A stretch of 64,000 bases of DNA from Sarcophilus harrisii (GCF_902635505.1 NC_045427.1:289254422-289318421), one strand, 5' to 3'; positions 35,801 to 47,137 are shown, counted from the stretch's first letter. Notes: generated by a model from the letters alone, not told the origin. Program-made: numbers and translations.

Positions 35801-36840
35801 AAGGTGATACCATAAGCACATTAGGAGAACATAGGATAGTTTACCTCTCAGATCTGTGGAGAAGGAAGGAATTTATGTCCAAAGAATAGGAATTCATAAT
35901 TGAACACCAAATAGATAATTTTGATTAAATTAAATTAAAAAGTTTTTGTACAAACAAAACTAATGCAGACAAGATCAAAAGGAAAGCAATAAATTGGGAA
36001 ACATTTTTTACATTTAAGGGTTCTGATAAAGGCCTCATTTCTAAAATAGAGAATTGACTCAAATTTATAAGAAGTCAAGCCATTCTCCAATTGACAAAAG
36101 ATCAAAGGATATGAACAGACAATTTTCAGATGTAGAAATTAAAACCATTTCTAATCATATGAAAAGTCCTCGAAATTACTATTGATCACAGAAACACAAA
36201 AAGACAAGTCGAAGATACCAATATACACTTCTCAGATTGACTAAGATGACAGAGAAAGATAATGATGAATGTTGGAGGGGATGTGGAAAAACCGGGACAT
36301 TCATACATTATTGGTGGAATTGTGAAGGGATCCAGCCATTCTGGACAGAAATTTGGAACTGTGCTCAAAACGTTATCAAACTCTCCATATCCTTTGATCC
36401 AGTAGTGTTTCTATTGAACATATTCCCCAAAGAGATCTTAGAGGAAAGGGACTCACATATCCAAAAATGTTTGAGGCAGCCTTTTTTGTAGTCGCAAGAA
36501 ATTAGAAACTTAGTGGTTGCCCATCAATTGGAGAATGGTTGAATAAATTATGGTATATGAATGTTATGAAATATTATTGTTCTATAGGAAATGTCCAGCA
36601 GTATGATTTTAGAGAGGCCTGGAAAGACTTACATGAACTGGTACTGAGTGAAATGAGCAGAAGCAGGAGATCATTATACATGTCAACAACATTATTATAC
36701 AATTATCAATTCTGGTGAACTTGAGTCTTTCCAAGAATGAAATGATTGAGGTCAATTCCAATGATCTTGTGATCTTCTACATCCAGAGAGAGGACAGTGG
36801 GAACTGAGTGTGGATCACAAAATTGCATTTTCACTCTTAA
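32805..36840 (+). mobile_element. 5'-truncated L1, ORF2 plus inter-ORF, decayed
   Basis: Starts in the inter-ORF region: 'gaaactacatcccacgaaga' and 'cctatcatatctgagggaat' match the reverse complement of 59,170-59,240. ORF2 starts near 33,226. The endonuclease part has two internal deletions, after 'tctattatgc' (about 33,395) and after 'aaaataaatag' (about 33,588), when compared with 9,480-9,985. Reverse transcriptase follows ('[20 protein letters not shown]' at 34,898 on). The C-terminal block is 'CWRGCGKTGTFIHYWWNCEG' (36,270 on). It stops at 'cattttcactctt' and a short A-run, ahead of where the usual 3' UTR would continue. Many stops and frameshifts. Confidence 0.9.
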
Positions 36841-37044
36841 AAAAAGAAAGTTTTAGCAGATTAGAACAAGAAAGAGCACATTTCTAATAACAAGTAAGAA
36901 TTTATGAATGTTAATTAAGCTGTTTCTGCTTAAATATAGAGATTTGCATAGCATACTTGGGTAGCTTGAGAAAGTAAACTAAAGTAAAAAATTGATTAGG
37001 TAGATGGGAACAGAAAAAAATCCTGCACAATACTTATTCTCTAG

Positions 37045-37267
37045 AAATTAAATGAACACTTTTGAAAAAAATGACAATTCTACCTAAATCAATCTACTTA
37101 TTAAGTACCATAACAATCAATCTGCGAAGAAATTATTTTGTAGAGCTAGAAAAACTGATAACAAAATTTATCTGGAAGAACAAAAGTTCAAGAATATCAA
37201 GGGAATTAATGAAAGAAATGCAAATGAAGAGGGCCTATCTGTACCAAACCATATATATCTGTATATA

Positions 37268-37298
<31 letters not shown>

Positions 37299-38280
37299 GT
37301 GTCCATGTGTCCATATATGTATATACATACATACATATTAAAAACCATATCATCAAAACCATTTGTCACTGGCTAAAAAAATTAGTGCATCATTGGAATT
37401 AGCACAATAGTCAATGACTATATGAATATGATCTTTGATAAACCTCAAAAGTCCAGCTTCTGGGATGAGAACTCACTAACTGAAAACAGCAATTGCTGAA
37501 GCAATTGGAAAATAGTATGGCAGAAACTAAGCATTGACCAACACCTAACACTCTATGCCAAGATAAAGTTGAAATGGGTTCATGATTTAGACAACAAGGG
37601 TGATATTGTAAGCAAATTAAAAGAACAAGAGATAATCTACCTCTCACATCCATGAAGAAGGAAGGAATTTATGGTTAAACAAGAACTAGCAAATATTATG
37701 AAATGCAAAATAGCTAATTTTCATTATGTTAAATTAAAAAGTTTTTGTACAAATAAAACCAATGCAGACAAAATTAGACAGAAAGTAGAAAGCTAGGAGA
37801 AACATTTATATCTAAGGTTTCTGCCAAATGCCTCATTTCTAAAATATATAGAAAACTGACTCAAATTTATACAAATTCGAGCCATTCTTCAACTGATAAA
37901 TGTTCAAAGGATATGAACAGACCATTTTCAGATGAAGAAATTAAAGCCATTTCTAATCATATGAAAAAATACTCTAAATCATTATTGATTAGAGAAATGT
38001 AAACTAAGACAAGTCTGAACTCTTGTACTCTCAACTCTTAGATTGGATGAGATGACAGGAAAAGATAATGATAAATGCTGGAAGGTTTGTGGTAAAACTG
38101 GGACACTAATACAATGTTAGTGGAGTTGTGAACTGATCCAACCATTCTGGAGAGTAGTTTGGAACTCTAGCCCAAAGGATTATAAAACTGTACATAGTTT
38201 TTGATCCAGCAGTATCTCTTAGGATCTGTATCCCAAAGACATCATAAAATAATTAAAAGGATCCACATGTGCAAAAATGT
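37045..38280 (+). mobile_element. L1 ORF2 C-terminal fragment
   Basis: Starts within the late ORF2 ('aaatgacaattctacctaaa') and runs to the codons for 'GTLIQC'-type C-terminal sequence and 'ccacatgtgcaaaaatgttg'. It lacks the 3' UTR and poly(A). A TG-rich microsatellite (37,255-37,345) sits inside the coding remnant. Confidence 0.85.
37255..37345. repeat. TG/TATG microsatellite inside L1 ORF2
   Basis: (TG)n flanked by TATA/TATG words. It is bounded by 'aaaccatatatatctg' on the left and 'aaaaaccatatcatc' on the right, where other L1 copies in the window have no repeat. Confidence 0.9.
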
Positions 38281-38287
38281 TGTACTT

Positions 38288-39610
38288 ACTTTTTTTAAAA
38301 ATTAATTTATGGTTAGATATATTTAGGTCTGAGAGGGATAAATTAGCATCCCTTATTAAAATAATTTTACTATTTTTTCATGTAAATCATTTAATTTTTT
38401 TCTTCAAGAATTTGAATTCTATATCATTTAATGTTATATCCCTGTCTGTAGTAATTTTTTTGTTTTCTTGCAAAATATAATTTTACAAATACTTGACAAA
38501 TGTTTATTTTCTCAAATATCTCTTTTAATTAAGTTTATATTTTTGCTTTTGCTTTTATAAGATTGTTATCCCTATCCTTTTTTTTTTTTTTAACTTCAGG
38601 TAAAGCACAATAGATTCTGATTCAGTTTCTCATTTTAATTCCGTGTCTTTCTGTTTCAAGTACCTTTTTGATATACAACACATTGTTGGATACCACTTTC
38701 TAACTCTATCTGCTATTTTATGAGTGACTTTATCTCATCCACATTTGTAATTATGATTGTTAATAGTGAGTTTTCCTCCATTCTATTTTCTTTTACTTAT
38801 CTCCCCTTTCCTTTAGATCTTCTTCTCTCCTTAAAAACATATAGCTTTTGATCGTTACCTGTCAGTTTATCCTCCCTCATCTCTTCTGTCTTTTTGTCTT
38901 AGCACCTTTCTGTCCTACTTTCCTGTTAGGTAAGATGAATTTTTATATTCACTCACATACATACATATACATATATTTATATGTGCATATATGGATATAT
39001 CTGTGCATATTTATACCTGTATCTACATATTCCTCTCAGAAGCAGTGAGGCTTAAGTTTTTCTGCTTCCATCTTCTCTACCTCCTTATCCCCTCCATTGT
39101 AAATATTTCTTCCTTCCTTCTGTTATATGACAATTTTCTTTTTTTTTCCTTTCTTCTTCCCTTAGGGAAACTTTCTTTCTTACTCTTCCTTTCCTTTCTT
39201 AAGTTCAACTCAACATAATATAATTAATTTATGACTCTATGTATATTCCTTTAAACTGTTTTAATAAAGATAAAGTGCTTAGGAATAACAGGTATTATCT
39301 TTCTGTAAAGGAATATAAATCTTACTGTCTCATGTCTGCTCTTTCATATTTACTTAGTTTTCCTTCTCTTTAGTCTTCAATGTGAATGTCAAATTTTCTA
39401 TTCAGCTTTTTCTATTCATCAGAAATTCTTGGAAGATCTTAATTTTATTAAATGTTCATTATTCCCCCCAGTAGGATAATTTTTTCTTCCCTAGGTAGGC
39501 TATTCTTGGTGGTATTCCTAATTCCTTTGCCTTCTAAGCCCTCTGCTTCTAAGACTGTAAGTTACAGGTGAGTTTCAATATACCCTTGGTAAAGTTCTTT
39601 TCACCTCTTA
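38288..39610 (-). mobile_element. L1 fragment: ORF2 endonuclease part and inter-ORF/ORF1 end
   Basis: Reverse-complement L1 between the ORF2 endonuclease region ('ttgcttttgcttttataaga', 'taaagcacaatagattctga') and the ORF1 C-terminal region ('ggtaggctattcttggtggt', 'attcctttgccttctaagcc', as at 59,530-59,590). No poly(A) side is present. It abuts the plus-strand L1 fragment ending at 38,280. Confidence 0.75.
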
Positions 39611-39957
39611 CTGCAGTATAACAAAAGTCTCCTAATCTCTCTTCATGTATTCCTCACCATTCTAATTCATTCTCCAAGAACTATAAAACATACTGTCAAG
39701 CGCAGTCTGTTCATATTAACACTTTGCTCTTAAAGCAATAGTGATACTTGCCCATAGTATTAACTACAAATTCCTCTGAAATAATGTAGCTGGGAATAAT
39801 GTCATACCCTATGCAGTCACACTTCATTCCATCCCTTTAATTTGATAATATATTTCTTAGCTTTATGAATACTTTGTTGTTGTCAAACTTGACTTTAACA
39901 AGAGTATAGCGAAGCTTATAGTCTTAGAGAATTTCCTGAGACATTGAGTTCCCAGGT

Positions 39958-40080
39958 GTCCAGGATAATACAGTAGAAAGAACCCTCATTCTGAATCAAA
40001 GGATGTGACTTCAAAATAATTTATTTAACTTCCAAGGATCTTGGTTTCTTCAACTATAATACAATAGAATTAGACTAAAT
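39958..40080 (+). repeat. MIR remnant
   Basis: 'acagtagaaagaaccctcat', 'tttcttcaactataatacaa' and 'tagaattagactaaatg' follow the MIR order on the plus strand. It stops where the next SINE begins. Confidence 0.55.
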
Positions 40081-40082
40081 GT

Positions 40083-40320
40083 TGGTACAGTGGATAGAGT
40101 CCCATGCCCTGAACCTGGAAAACCCAAGCTCCAATTTCTTCTCAGATACTAACTAGTTGTATGACCCTGGAAAAGTCAATCCTATTTGCCTCAGTTTTGT
40201 CGTGTATAAAATGGGCTGGAGAAGGAAATGGCAAACCAATTCAGTCTATTTACAAGAAAACTCCAAATGGGACCACAAAGAGTTTGACATGACTGAAAAG
40301 ACTAAACAACAACAGCAGCA
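40083..40320 (+). mobile_element. MAR1-type CORE-SINE, nearly complete
   Basis: tRNA-like head 'ttggtacagtggatagagtc', middle 'tgaccctggaaaagtcaatc', CORE 'tataaaatgggctggagaag', and the MAR1 tail 'gaaatggcaaaccaattcag', 'aagagtttgacatgactgaa', ending in ACAACAGCA units. Confidence 0.85.
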
Positions 40321-40439
40321 TCTTAGCCTCCTTCAGTTTCCATGTCTGCCATCCTATGATTCACATCTTGCTTAGAAATATGATTTTTATCCAGGACTGC
40401 CTGACTCCAAAGATTGCTCTCAAGCTGCCCTTATCTTAT

Positions 40440-40692
40440 TTATGATGTTCGGTCATTTCAGTTGTGTTTGTCTCTTTGTGACTCCATTTGGGGTTTTCTT
40501 GGCAACGATACTGGAGTGTTTTCCCATTTTCTTCTCCAGCTCATTTTATACATGAGAAAACTGAAAAAATTAGGGTATGCGACTTGACCAGGGTGACCCA
40601 GCTCCTAAGTGTCTGAGGTTTGTTTTGAACTCAGAGAGATAAGTCTTCCTGACTCTAGGTCTGGTTCTCAATTCAGTGCCTCCCAGCTGCCA
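40440..40692 (-). mobile_element. MAR1-type CORE-SINE, nearly complete
   Basis: Reverse of the same family: 'gttcggtcatttcagttgtg', 'ccatttggggttttcttggc', 'gacttgaccagggtgaccca' and head 'cagtgcctcccagctgcc'. It forms an inverted pair with 40,083-40,320. Confidence 0.85.
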
Positions 40693-40694
40693 TT

Positions 40695-40850
40695 TTATTT
40701 TTTAAATAGAAGAGAAAAACTGAGGCAGACAGAAGTTCAATGATTTCCCCAGTGGTTACACAGCTAGTAAGTATGTGAGGTTGCATTTGAATTCAGATCT
40801 TCCTGAGTCCAAACCCACTGCTCTATCCACGGCACCACTTAACTGCCTCT
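40695..40850 (-). mobile_element. tRNA-derived SINE, tail-truncated
   Basis: 'gaaaaactgaggcagacaga', 'ggttacacagctagtaagta' and head 'ctctatccacggcaccactt', 'aactgcctc'. It directly follows the SINE on its left. Confidence 0.8.
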
Positions 40851-42285
40851 TTTTATATATTATTATTAGAAGAATTCCAGCATCTTGGCTTATTTGCACA
40901 GTGCCACAGATATTTTGTTGCCAGAATTTGCCAGACAAAATTGTGTTACAAAACTTAAGGATTTGAAAACACTGGCTTAAAAAGTCACATAATATAACAA
41001 TACCTCAATCATATTCTGTAGGTTTCTATTTCAAATTCTACCTGTTAAGCTGGCATTGTTATCCTTGCATACCTTCTTTGTTTTGATCTGCAAATTTATT
41101 GTATTCATGGAAGTATCTCATATGAGGCACTGACAGTCTTATGAATATTTATGATTGTTAAAATATTGTCACTTGGAATGTCATTACATACATAGGCAGG
41201 CTATATTAGTGAAGGGAAAGTGAAGAAAAGATACACATCCATGGCAACAGCAAAGCAACAGGCCTACACCTTTACCTTCACAAAGCCACCATTGTATTCT
41301 ATAGAAAATTAGTTTAATAAGTCACCTAACAGTAAAAAGGACTGTCTGTGGTATTAATATTTGAAATGAAATAAAAAAAGCATATATTTGGAGTTTAAAG
41401 GACTTTAAAAGTATTTGCTTATTGTTCTCGTTTTTAAGTTGTTTCTTATTTGTTCTTGTCATCTGGCTGGTTTGATTTGGAAAGGAAAATTAGCTTCTGC
41501 CTCTCAGATAACTGCTTAAACATACTGTCCTTTGGGCATTATAAACTAGAATTCATTACCTGTACTGAGAAAAAAAAATATATATATATATATAAAAACA
41601 CTCTTGTCAGATTCTCTCTTTTTTCTCATAGCTCAATATTTCTTTTTCCTATCAAACTTCTTGTCCCTATCCCTAGTCTGAACTGCTTGGATTGGAAACA
41701 TGCCTTTTGATTTAATGTTTGAGGAAAGGTTTTTTTATATGGGTTTTTGTTTGTTTTGTTTTTTTCTTTCTTTTTCTTATGGCCCCATGAACACAAGTAA
41801 AGCGAAATGGGCAATTATTCAGATAATCTAAGCTATAAACTCTGTTTTTGACAAGCACTTTAGAAGAACCACTTGAAAGTTATCCTGAAAAGTACCTGCC
41901 TTCTTAAAAGAAGTAATATAGACAAGGATGACAGACAACAAAACATAATGGAAAGAAGTGATAGAGAAACTCAGCATCCACAATCTATTCTTTTCCTTCC
42001 ACATTCCTTTTCTGAAGTACAGTAGGAAATCAGGATAGTAGTCAAAATGGAAAGAAATCTTGTTCTGAAATTAAAGAATTCAGATTAAAATCCCAGATAC
42101 TTAATTTACTAATTGAGTCACTGTTCAAATATCATAAAATTTCTATGCCATCATTTATTTATCTATAAAAGACATAGGACTGGGTGAGACCCTTTCTCTT
42201 TTGAATTAAAATAAAATAAGCTTTTGCAGCACAGGCAACTAGTACAATTATTTGGAGTTAATTTGGAGTTAATAGATTAAGGAGC
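40851..42285. other. No recognisable feature apart from a short TA run
   Basis: AT-rich unassigned DNA. A (TA)n run lies at 41,577-41,594. Open frames here are short and have no recognisable domains. Confidence 0.45.
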
Positions 42286-42289
42286 AGTT

Positions 42290-42485
42290 AAGTGATTCAG
42301 TGGAAAGAATATGGAAGTTGTAGTCAAATTCTCAAATTCCTCCTTTGATATTTACTGTGTGACACTGAGCAAGTTACTTTATGTAAACTTTAAAATCATC
42401 ATTTACTGATTTGTAAAAATAGTATTAACAATATCATTTGCTTCACAGAGCTATTATAAGAAACAACCTTCTCTTCAAAGATATT
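42290..42485 (+). repeat. MIR SINE
   Basis: 'tcagtggaaagaatatggaa', 'gtgtgacactgagcaagtta', 'atcatttactgatttgtaaa', 'cttcacagagctattataag' follow the MIR consensus order over most of its length. Confidence 0.75.
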
Positions 42486-42539
42486 TTTTTTTAAAGAAGA
42501 AAGTGCTTTGTTGACCAAAATTTCTAATACTGTGGTCTT

Positions 42540-42650
42540 ATAATCATTGCATATATCAAGTAATTTGCTCAAGGCTTTGCAGAAAGTTAGTTGAAAAATT
42601 TGATTAGAATCTAATTCCCATAATCTCAGTTCAATGCTTTATTCCTCAGT
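42540..42650 (-). repeat. MIR remnant
   Basis: 'aatttgctcaaggctttgca' and 'gattagaatctaattcccat' fit the reverse MIR core ('aacttgcccaaggtcaca...ggatttgaacccag'). Weak. Confidence 0.45.
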
Positions 42651-42854
42651 CAGAGACTTCCAGATACATTGTTGAAGTGGGGCCAGTGAACAATTAAATT
42701 GGTTATTGAGAATGCACATTTTGTAAATATGTTCATTTGAATAAAATATAGACATATACACACAATTAGAAATAAATGGTTCTTGAAGACAAGGATTGTT
42801 TGATTTTCTAAATTAGTATTCATGTTGTCTAGAAAAGTGTAGAATTTAATAATT

Positions 42855-42995
42855 ATTAAGTCAAATTAATAATAATTGATTAAGCACTTATTATATGCCA
42901 GCATCATAGTAAGTGCTTAGGATAAAAAGATGAGAAAAAGAAAGACAATACCTGACCTCAATCTATTTTTATTCTAAGAAGATAAGAAATTCATA
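42855..42995. repeat. L2/MIR3-type old retroposon remnant
   Basis: 'gattaagcacttattatatg', 'ccagcatcatagtaagtgct' and 'cctgacctcaa', the same pattern as 5,855-6,012. Confidence 0.6.
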
Positions 42996-43317
42996 AAGGA
43001 TGTGGGATATTTTACTCTGGGGTGGTGATAGTGCATGATGGTGAAGTCTAACGAACAAAACATATTTGGTCTAAGTACTTCCTCAAAAACAATTTTCTCA
43101 TTGATAAGGATGGGATTGGCAGTCCAGAAGGTCAGGATACCACAGCTTTATGTCTTTGCTAAAGAAGAATATACTCTGCTCTACAAAATCTGACACTGTA
43201 TACAGTTATTTCCTATGAAGGAGTACCAAAAATGTGTAAAATTTTGGTAAAAAAAAAAAAAGAGAAGTCTCAATTATGATATTAAAAGATAAATTATGTT
43301 AATGTTATACAGGACTT

Positions 43318-44768
43318 CACTACAGCCACTACAAAGAGGGCTGCCACAAACATTCTTGCATATACAGGACCCTTTCCCTTCTTTAAAATCTCTTTGGGAT
43401 ATAAGCCCAGTAGTAACACTGTTAGATCAAAGTTGATAACTTTTTGAGCATAGTTCCAAATTGCTCTCCAGAATGGCTGGATGTATTCACAATTCCACCA
43501 ACAATGTATCAGTGTCCCAGTTTTCCCACATCCCCTCCAGCATTCCGCATTATCTTTCCCTGTCATTCTAGCCAATCTGACAGGTTTGTAGTGATATCTC
43601 AGAGTTGTCTTAATTTGCATTCTCTGATTAATAATGACTTGGAGCATCTTTTCATATGGCTAGAAATAGTTTCAATTTCTTCGTCTAAGAATTGTCTATT
43701 CATATCCTTTGACCATTTATCAATTGGAGAATGGCTTGATTTCTTATAAATTAGAGTCAGTTCTCAATATATTTTGGAAATAAGGCCTTTATCAGAACCT
43801 TTGACTATAAAAATGTTTTCCCAGTTTATTGCTCCCTTCTAATCTTGTCTGCATCAGTTTTGTTTGTACAAAAACTTTTCAGTTTGCTATAATAAAATTT
43901 ATTTATTTTGTGATCAATAATGATCTCTAGCTCTTCTTTGGTCATAAATTCTTTCCTCTACCACAGGTCTCAGAGGTAAGCTATCCTGTGTTCTTCTAAT
44001 TTATTTATAATCTCATTCTTTATGCCTAGGTCATAAACCCATTTTGACCTTATCTTGTTGTACGGTGTTAAGTGTGGGTCAATGCCTAGTTTCTGCTATA
44101 CTAATTTCCAATTTTCCCATTATTTTTGTCAAACAGTGAGTTCTTATCCCAAAAGCTGGGGTCTTCAGGTTTGTCAAACACTAGGTTGTTAAAGTTATTT
44201 GCTGTTTTGTCCTTTGAACCTAATCTATTCTACTGATCAACTATTCTATTTCTTAGCCAGTATCAAATGGTTTTGGTAACTGCTGCTTTATAATATAATT
44301 TTAGATCTGATACAGCTAGGCCACCTTCATTTGATTTTTTTTTCATTAATTCCCTTGAAGTTCTTGACCTTTTGTTTTTCCATATGAACTTTGTTGTTAT
44401 TTTTTCTAGGTCATTAAAACAGTTTTTTGGGAATCTGATTGGTATAGCACTAAATAAGTAGATTAGTTTAGGTTTGTCCATCTTTATTATATTTGCTCAC
44501 CTATCCAAGTGCATTTAAATTGGTTAGATCTGACTTTATTTGTGTGGAAAGTGTTTTGTAGTTTTGCTCATATAGTTTCTGATTTTCCCTTGACAGATAG
44601 ATTCCTAAATATTTTATATTATTGATAGTTACTTTAAATGGGATTTCTCTTTGTAACTCTAACTGTTGGATTTTGTATATAAGAATGCTGATGACTTATG
44701 TGGGTTTATTTTGTATCCTGCAACTTTGCTAAAGGTGTGGATTATTTCTAATAGCTTTTTAGTAAAGC
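43318..44768 (-). mobile_element. L1 fragment: ORF2 reverse-transcriptase end to C-terminus
   Basis: Minus-strand ORF2 from the late reverse-transcriptase region to the C-terminus. A 117-codon frame (43,294-43,647) includes 'LARMTGKDNAECWRGCGKTG' and 'HCWWNCEYIQPFWRAIWNYA', the Cys-rich block of marsupial-type L1. A second frame (44,263-44,481) reads '[11 protein letters not shown]'-like sequence upstream in ORF2. The 3' UTR and poly(A) side (left) is absent: the copy starts at the point equivalent to about 14,370 in the nested L1. Confidence 0.9.
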
Positions 44769-44984
44769 ATGCAACTTTTCAGGAACATTTTTATTGAAAT
44801 TAAATATCAGCTGGGCAAACCACAATCTATCACAGAAGATCTTTACTTTAATCAATGGGCTTGGGACTTTGTAGAGAACAAAGTAAAAAAGGGAAAAGAG
44901 GATTGATTTCAAGTCTTCAAGTTCCAAAGTCTGAACCTTACTTATCCTTACTGAATATGTAACCTTGGGATGCAATATTTGTGC

Positions 44985-45060
44985 TCCCTGACAAAGAGTT
45001 GTTATAAAGATCAAATGAAATGAATTTGCAAAGTATTATGAAGTCATTGAACCTATCAGG
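44985..45060 (+). repeat. MIR 3' remnant
   Basis: 'gagttgttataaagatcaaa' then 'tgaaatgaatttgcaaagta' fits the MIR 3' half. Confidence 0.5.
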
Positions 45061-45159
45061 GATTTCATTAAAATAGGAAAGTGTCAGAGAAGTACTCCCT
45101 TTACCAATGCTGATTAACATATGCTTTGCAATTATTAGTCTTTGAAAGTTGACTTCAGT

Positions 45160-45250
45160 CTTGAGAAGTTAAGTGATTTGCCTAGGACCATACAGACTCT
45201 TCCTGACTCTAGGACCACCAGTTCTCTTCCCACTATACTTTGGATACTAA
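45160..45250 (-). repeat. MIR/SINE remnant
   Basis: 'gttaagtgatttgcctagga', 'ccatacagactcttcctgac' and 'tcttcccactatacttt' fit a reverse MIR or tRNA-SINE head with a deletion in the middle. Confidence 0.6.
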
Positions 45251-45254
45251 AACA

Positions 45255-46195
45255 TCTCTGCAATCATTTTCATATACCAGCACTATTGTCAAGTATCATG
45301 TGTCTTATGTTAGAATTTGTCTAGTCTTATAGTGGGATGGCATTTGTCTGAGCTGTGCTAACTCCCTTAACAGGTAGTGGTTTATTTTAAGCCTGACAAG
45401 CTCATGTTCACTCCTAATAATGTGTTTTATAGTTGTACATAAAATGCTAACTTTGCAACAGAGTCTTATCTTCTAGCAAAGGCCCTTTATTTAATGCACT
45501 CAGGAATTGAGACTGTATTTGGGGGAAAAAACAAACCTCATTTAGATTTATTTATTGCAATGTGTATCTCAAAGTAAAAGTCTTCTTACTTGTTATTTAT
45601 GTCTGCCCAAAGAGTCCTCTTCTTCATTTTTGCACTACTAGCAGGCATGAATTATTGGCAAACTGGGAACTGGTTCTTTATTAAGATATCACAGATGATC
45701 CAATATTCCTGTTTTAAATGCCAAATACCATTATAAGCAGATGTCCTGGAGCTATTTCCTAGTTGTTTGGCTCATTCACGTAATGATAAAAGGGGACCAC
45801 CATGTCATTATGATCTTGTCTCATCCCACTGAAAATCGGTTCAACTACATAAAATTCCCAGTAAAGAGAAGTGCTAATTACTCAAGTGTAAAATATACAC
45901 ACATATATTGAAAAGGACAATTAGTCAAGCAAACATTGCTCTGGAGCTTCAAGGATTTGGGATTTATGATCAGTTAGAGTCACAATTTCTCTTTGCCTTG
46001 ATTGCTACAGCTTGAGAAGGTCATTTTCTTACCATCAACCTGAGATGAGCAAAAATAAATTCCTTAGCTAGGCCTGATAGAATCCACCAGAGCTGACTTT
46101 TTTAAAAAAATGATATCCAACTGTTGTTAAAATTTTGGAAGAGTGTTTTAGTAATAAATATTTACACATGTTAAAACTGATAGTCAAGTTTTATA
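45255..46195. other. Apparently single-copy DNA
   Basis: No repeat family recognised in about 900 bp, which is unusual here. It reads as higher-complexity sequence (for example 'ggggaccaccatgtcattat' near 45,790). It could be ordinary unique DNA or a conserved non-coding element. Confidence 0.4.
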
Positions 46196-46335
46196 TTCAT
46201 TATAGGATCATAGTTGTACAGCAAGTGACCATAGGGACCATTTAGACCAGTCCTTTTATTTTAAAGATAAGAAAACTGAGACTGCTGTTAAATAATTTAC
46301 CTAGGATCACATAACTATTGAAAGAGACAGTAACA
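46196..46335 (-). repeat. MIR-like or related old repeat
   Basis: 'taggatcatagttgtacagc', 'gaccatttagaccagtcctt', 'gataagaaaactgagactgc' and 'ttacctaggatcacataact'. This is the common old-repeat phrase '...catctagtcca...gaggaaactgagg...cacacag'. Confidence 0.6.
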
Positions 46336-46384
46336 ATTAAAAAAGTATCTTGGAATAAGTTAGTTGATATAAAAATCTTCTCTT

Positions 46385-46594
46385 TTCAATTTATCAATCT
46401 TAAAGATAGCCAGTGATAATGAGCTCACCACCTCATGAAGCAACATATTTCAATCTCATATATCTGGTTTTTATTTAATATTTCCTTGTATTGAAATCTG
46501 AACCTGCCTTCTTTCAATATCCACCTTTTTTCTGAATTCCTTCCCAAGAGAATTCTGCCGATAAACAAAATAATTTTAATCCTTCTTCTTTGGG
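46385..46594. repeat. CR1/L3-like remnant, left part
   Basis: 'agccagtgataatgagctca', 'ccacctcatgaagcaacata', 'gaaatctgaacctgccttct' and 'taatccttcttctt' match the CR1/L3-type phrase 'gacggggaactcactacctc...aatctgcct...ctaatccctcttcc'. It appears to resume after 47,152. Orientation is not assigned. Confidence 0.6.
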
Positions 46595-46608
46595 ATAGCT
46601 CTTCATAT

Positions 46609-47137
46609 GGGATTTATAGTCAAGGAGGTCTAGCACCTTTAGTTTGAGGGCTGACAAGCTCTTCTTATCCACCTTAAGTGTCCACTTGACACTCAATTCT
46701 CACTTGTGACTCCAAGAAGTTGTAGCATGTCCAGCAGCCACACCTTGGTAAACTGTCTTGCCAGATGGGTTAAATGAGGTTGAAAATAACTGACAGTTAT
46801 TATCAGTGAGTTAAGGCAGTAACTCCCTCAAGTATGTGTATACTTCCCCCAGTGGAATAGGTAGATGAAAACAATTTGTTCCAATGGCCTCAAAGGTGAC
46901 TGAAGCAGATGCTAGAGAGTGCTTAGAGATTGATCAAATAGAAGATGTCCAGATCATCCTGGGCTATGACCAGTTGTCTTGAATTTTGTCTGGCTGCTGT
47001 ATTTCAATAACTGGATGAGAAAGTGAGCCTGATGACTGTGCAGTTCTGCCTCACTTAAATCCAATTCCTGTATCATGCTTTGATGTGATTCACTGATGTT
47101 CTTTGAGAATGAAAGACAAACACCATCACCACTAACA
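46609..47137 (+). mobile_element. 529-bp RTE-type marsupial SINE/retroposon
   Basis: Long composite retroposon with 'gtccagcagccacaccttgg', 'caatttgttccaatggcctc', 'gtccagatcatcctgggcta', 'ctgtatttcaataactggat', 'gcctcacttaaatccaattc' and the tail 'agaatgaaagacaaacacca' ending in CAC/AAC triplets. A 14-bp duplication, atagctcttcatat, flanks it (46,595-46,608 and 47,138-47,151). The triplet tail instead of poly(A) fits an RTE-mobilised element. It interrupts the CR1/L3-like remnant. Confidence 0.8.

Noticed and set aside
37045-39610. Interpretation as a single L1 with a twin-primed 5' inversion
   Set aside because: Twin priming leaves the tail-bearing 3' part and the inverted 5' part in the other relative order. 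Here both tail-side ends are missing and the pieces face each other.
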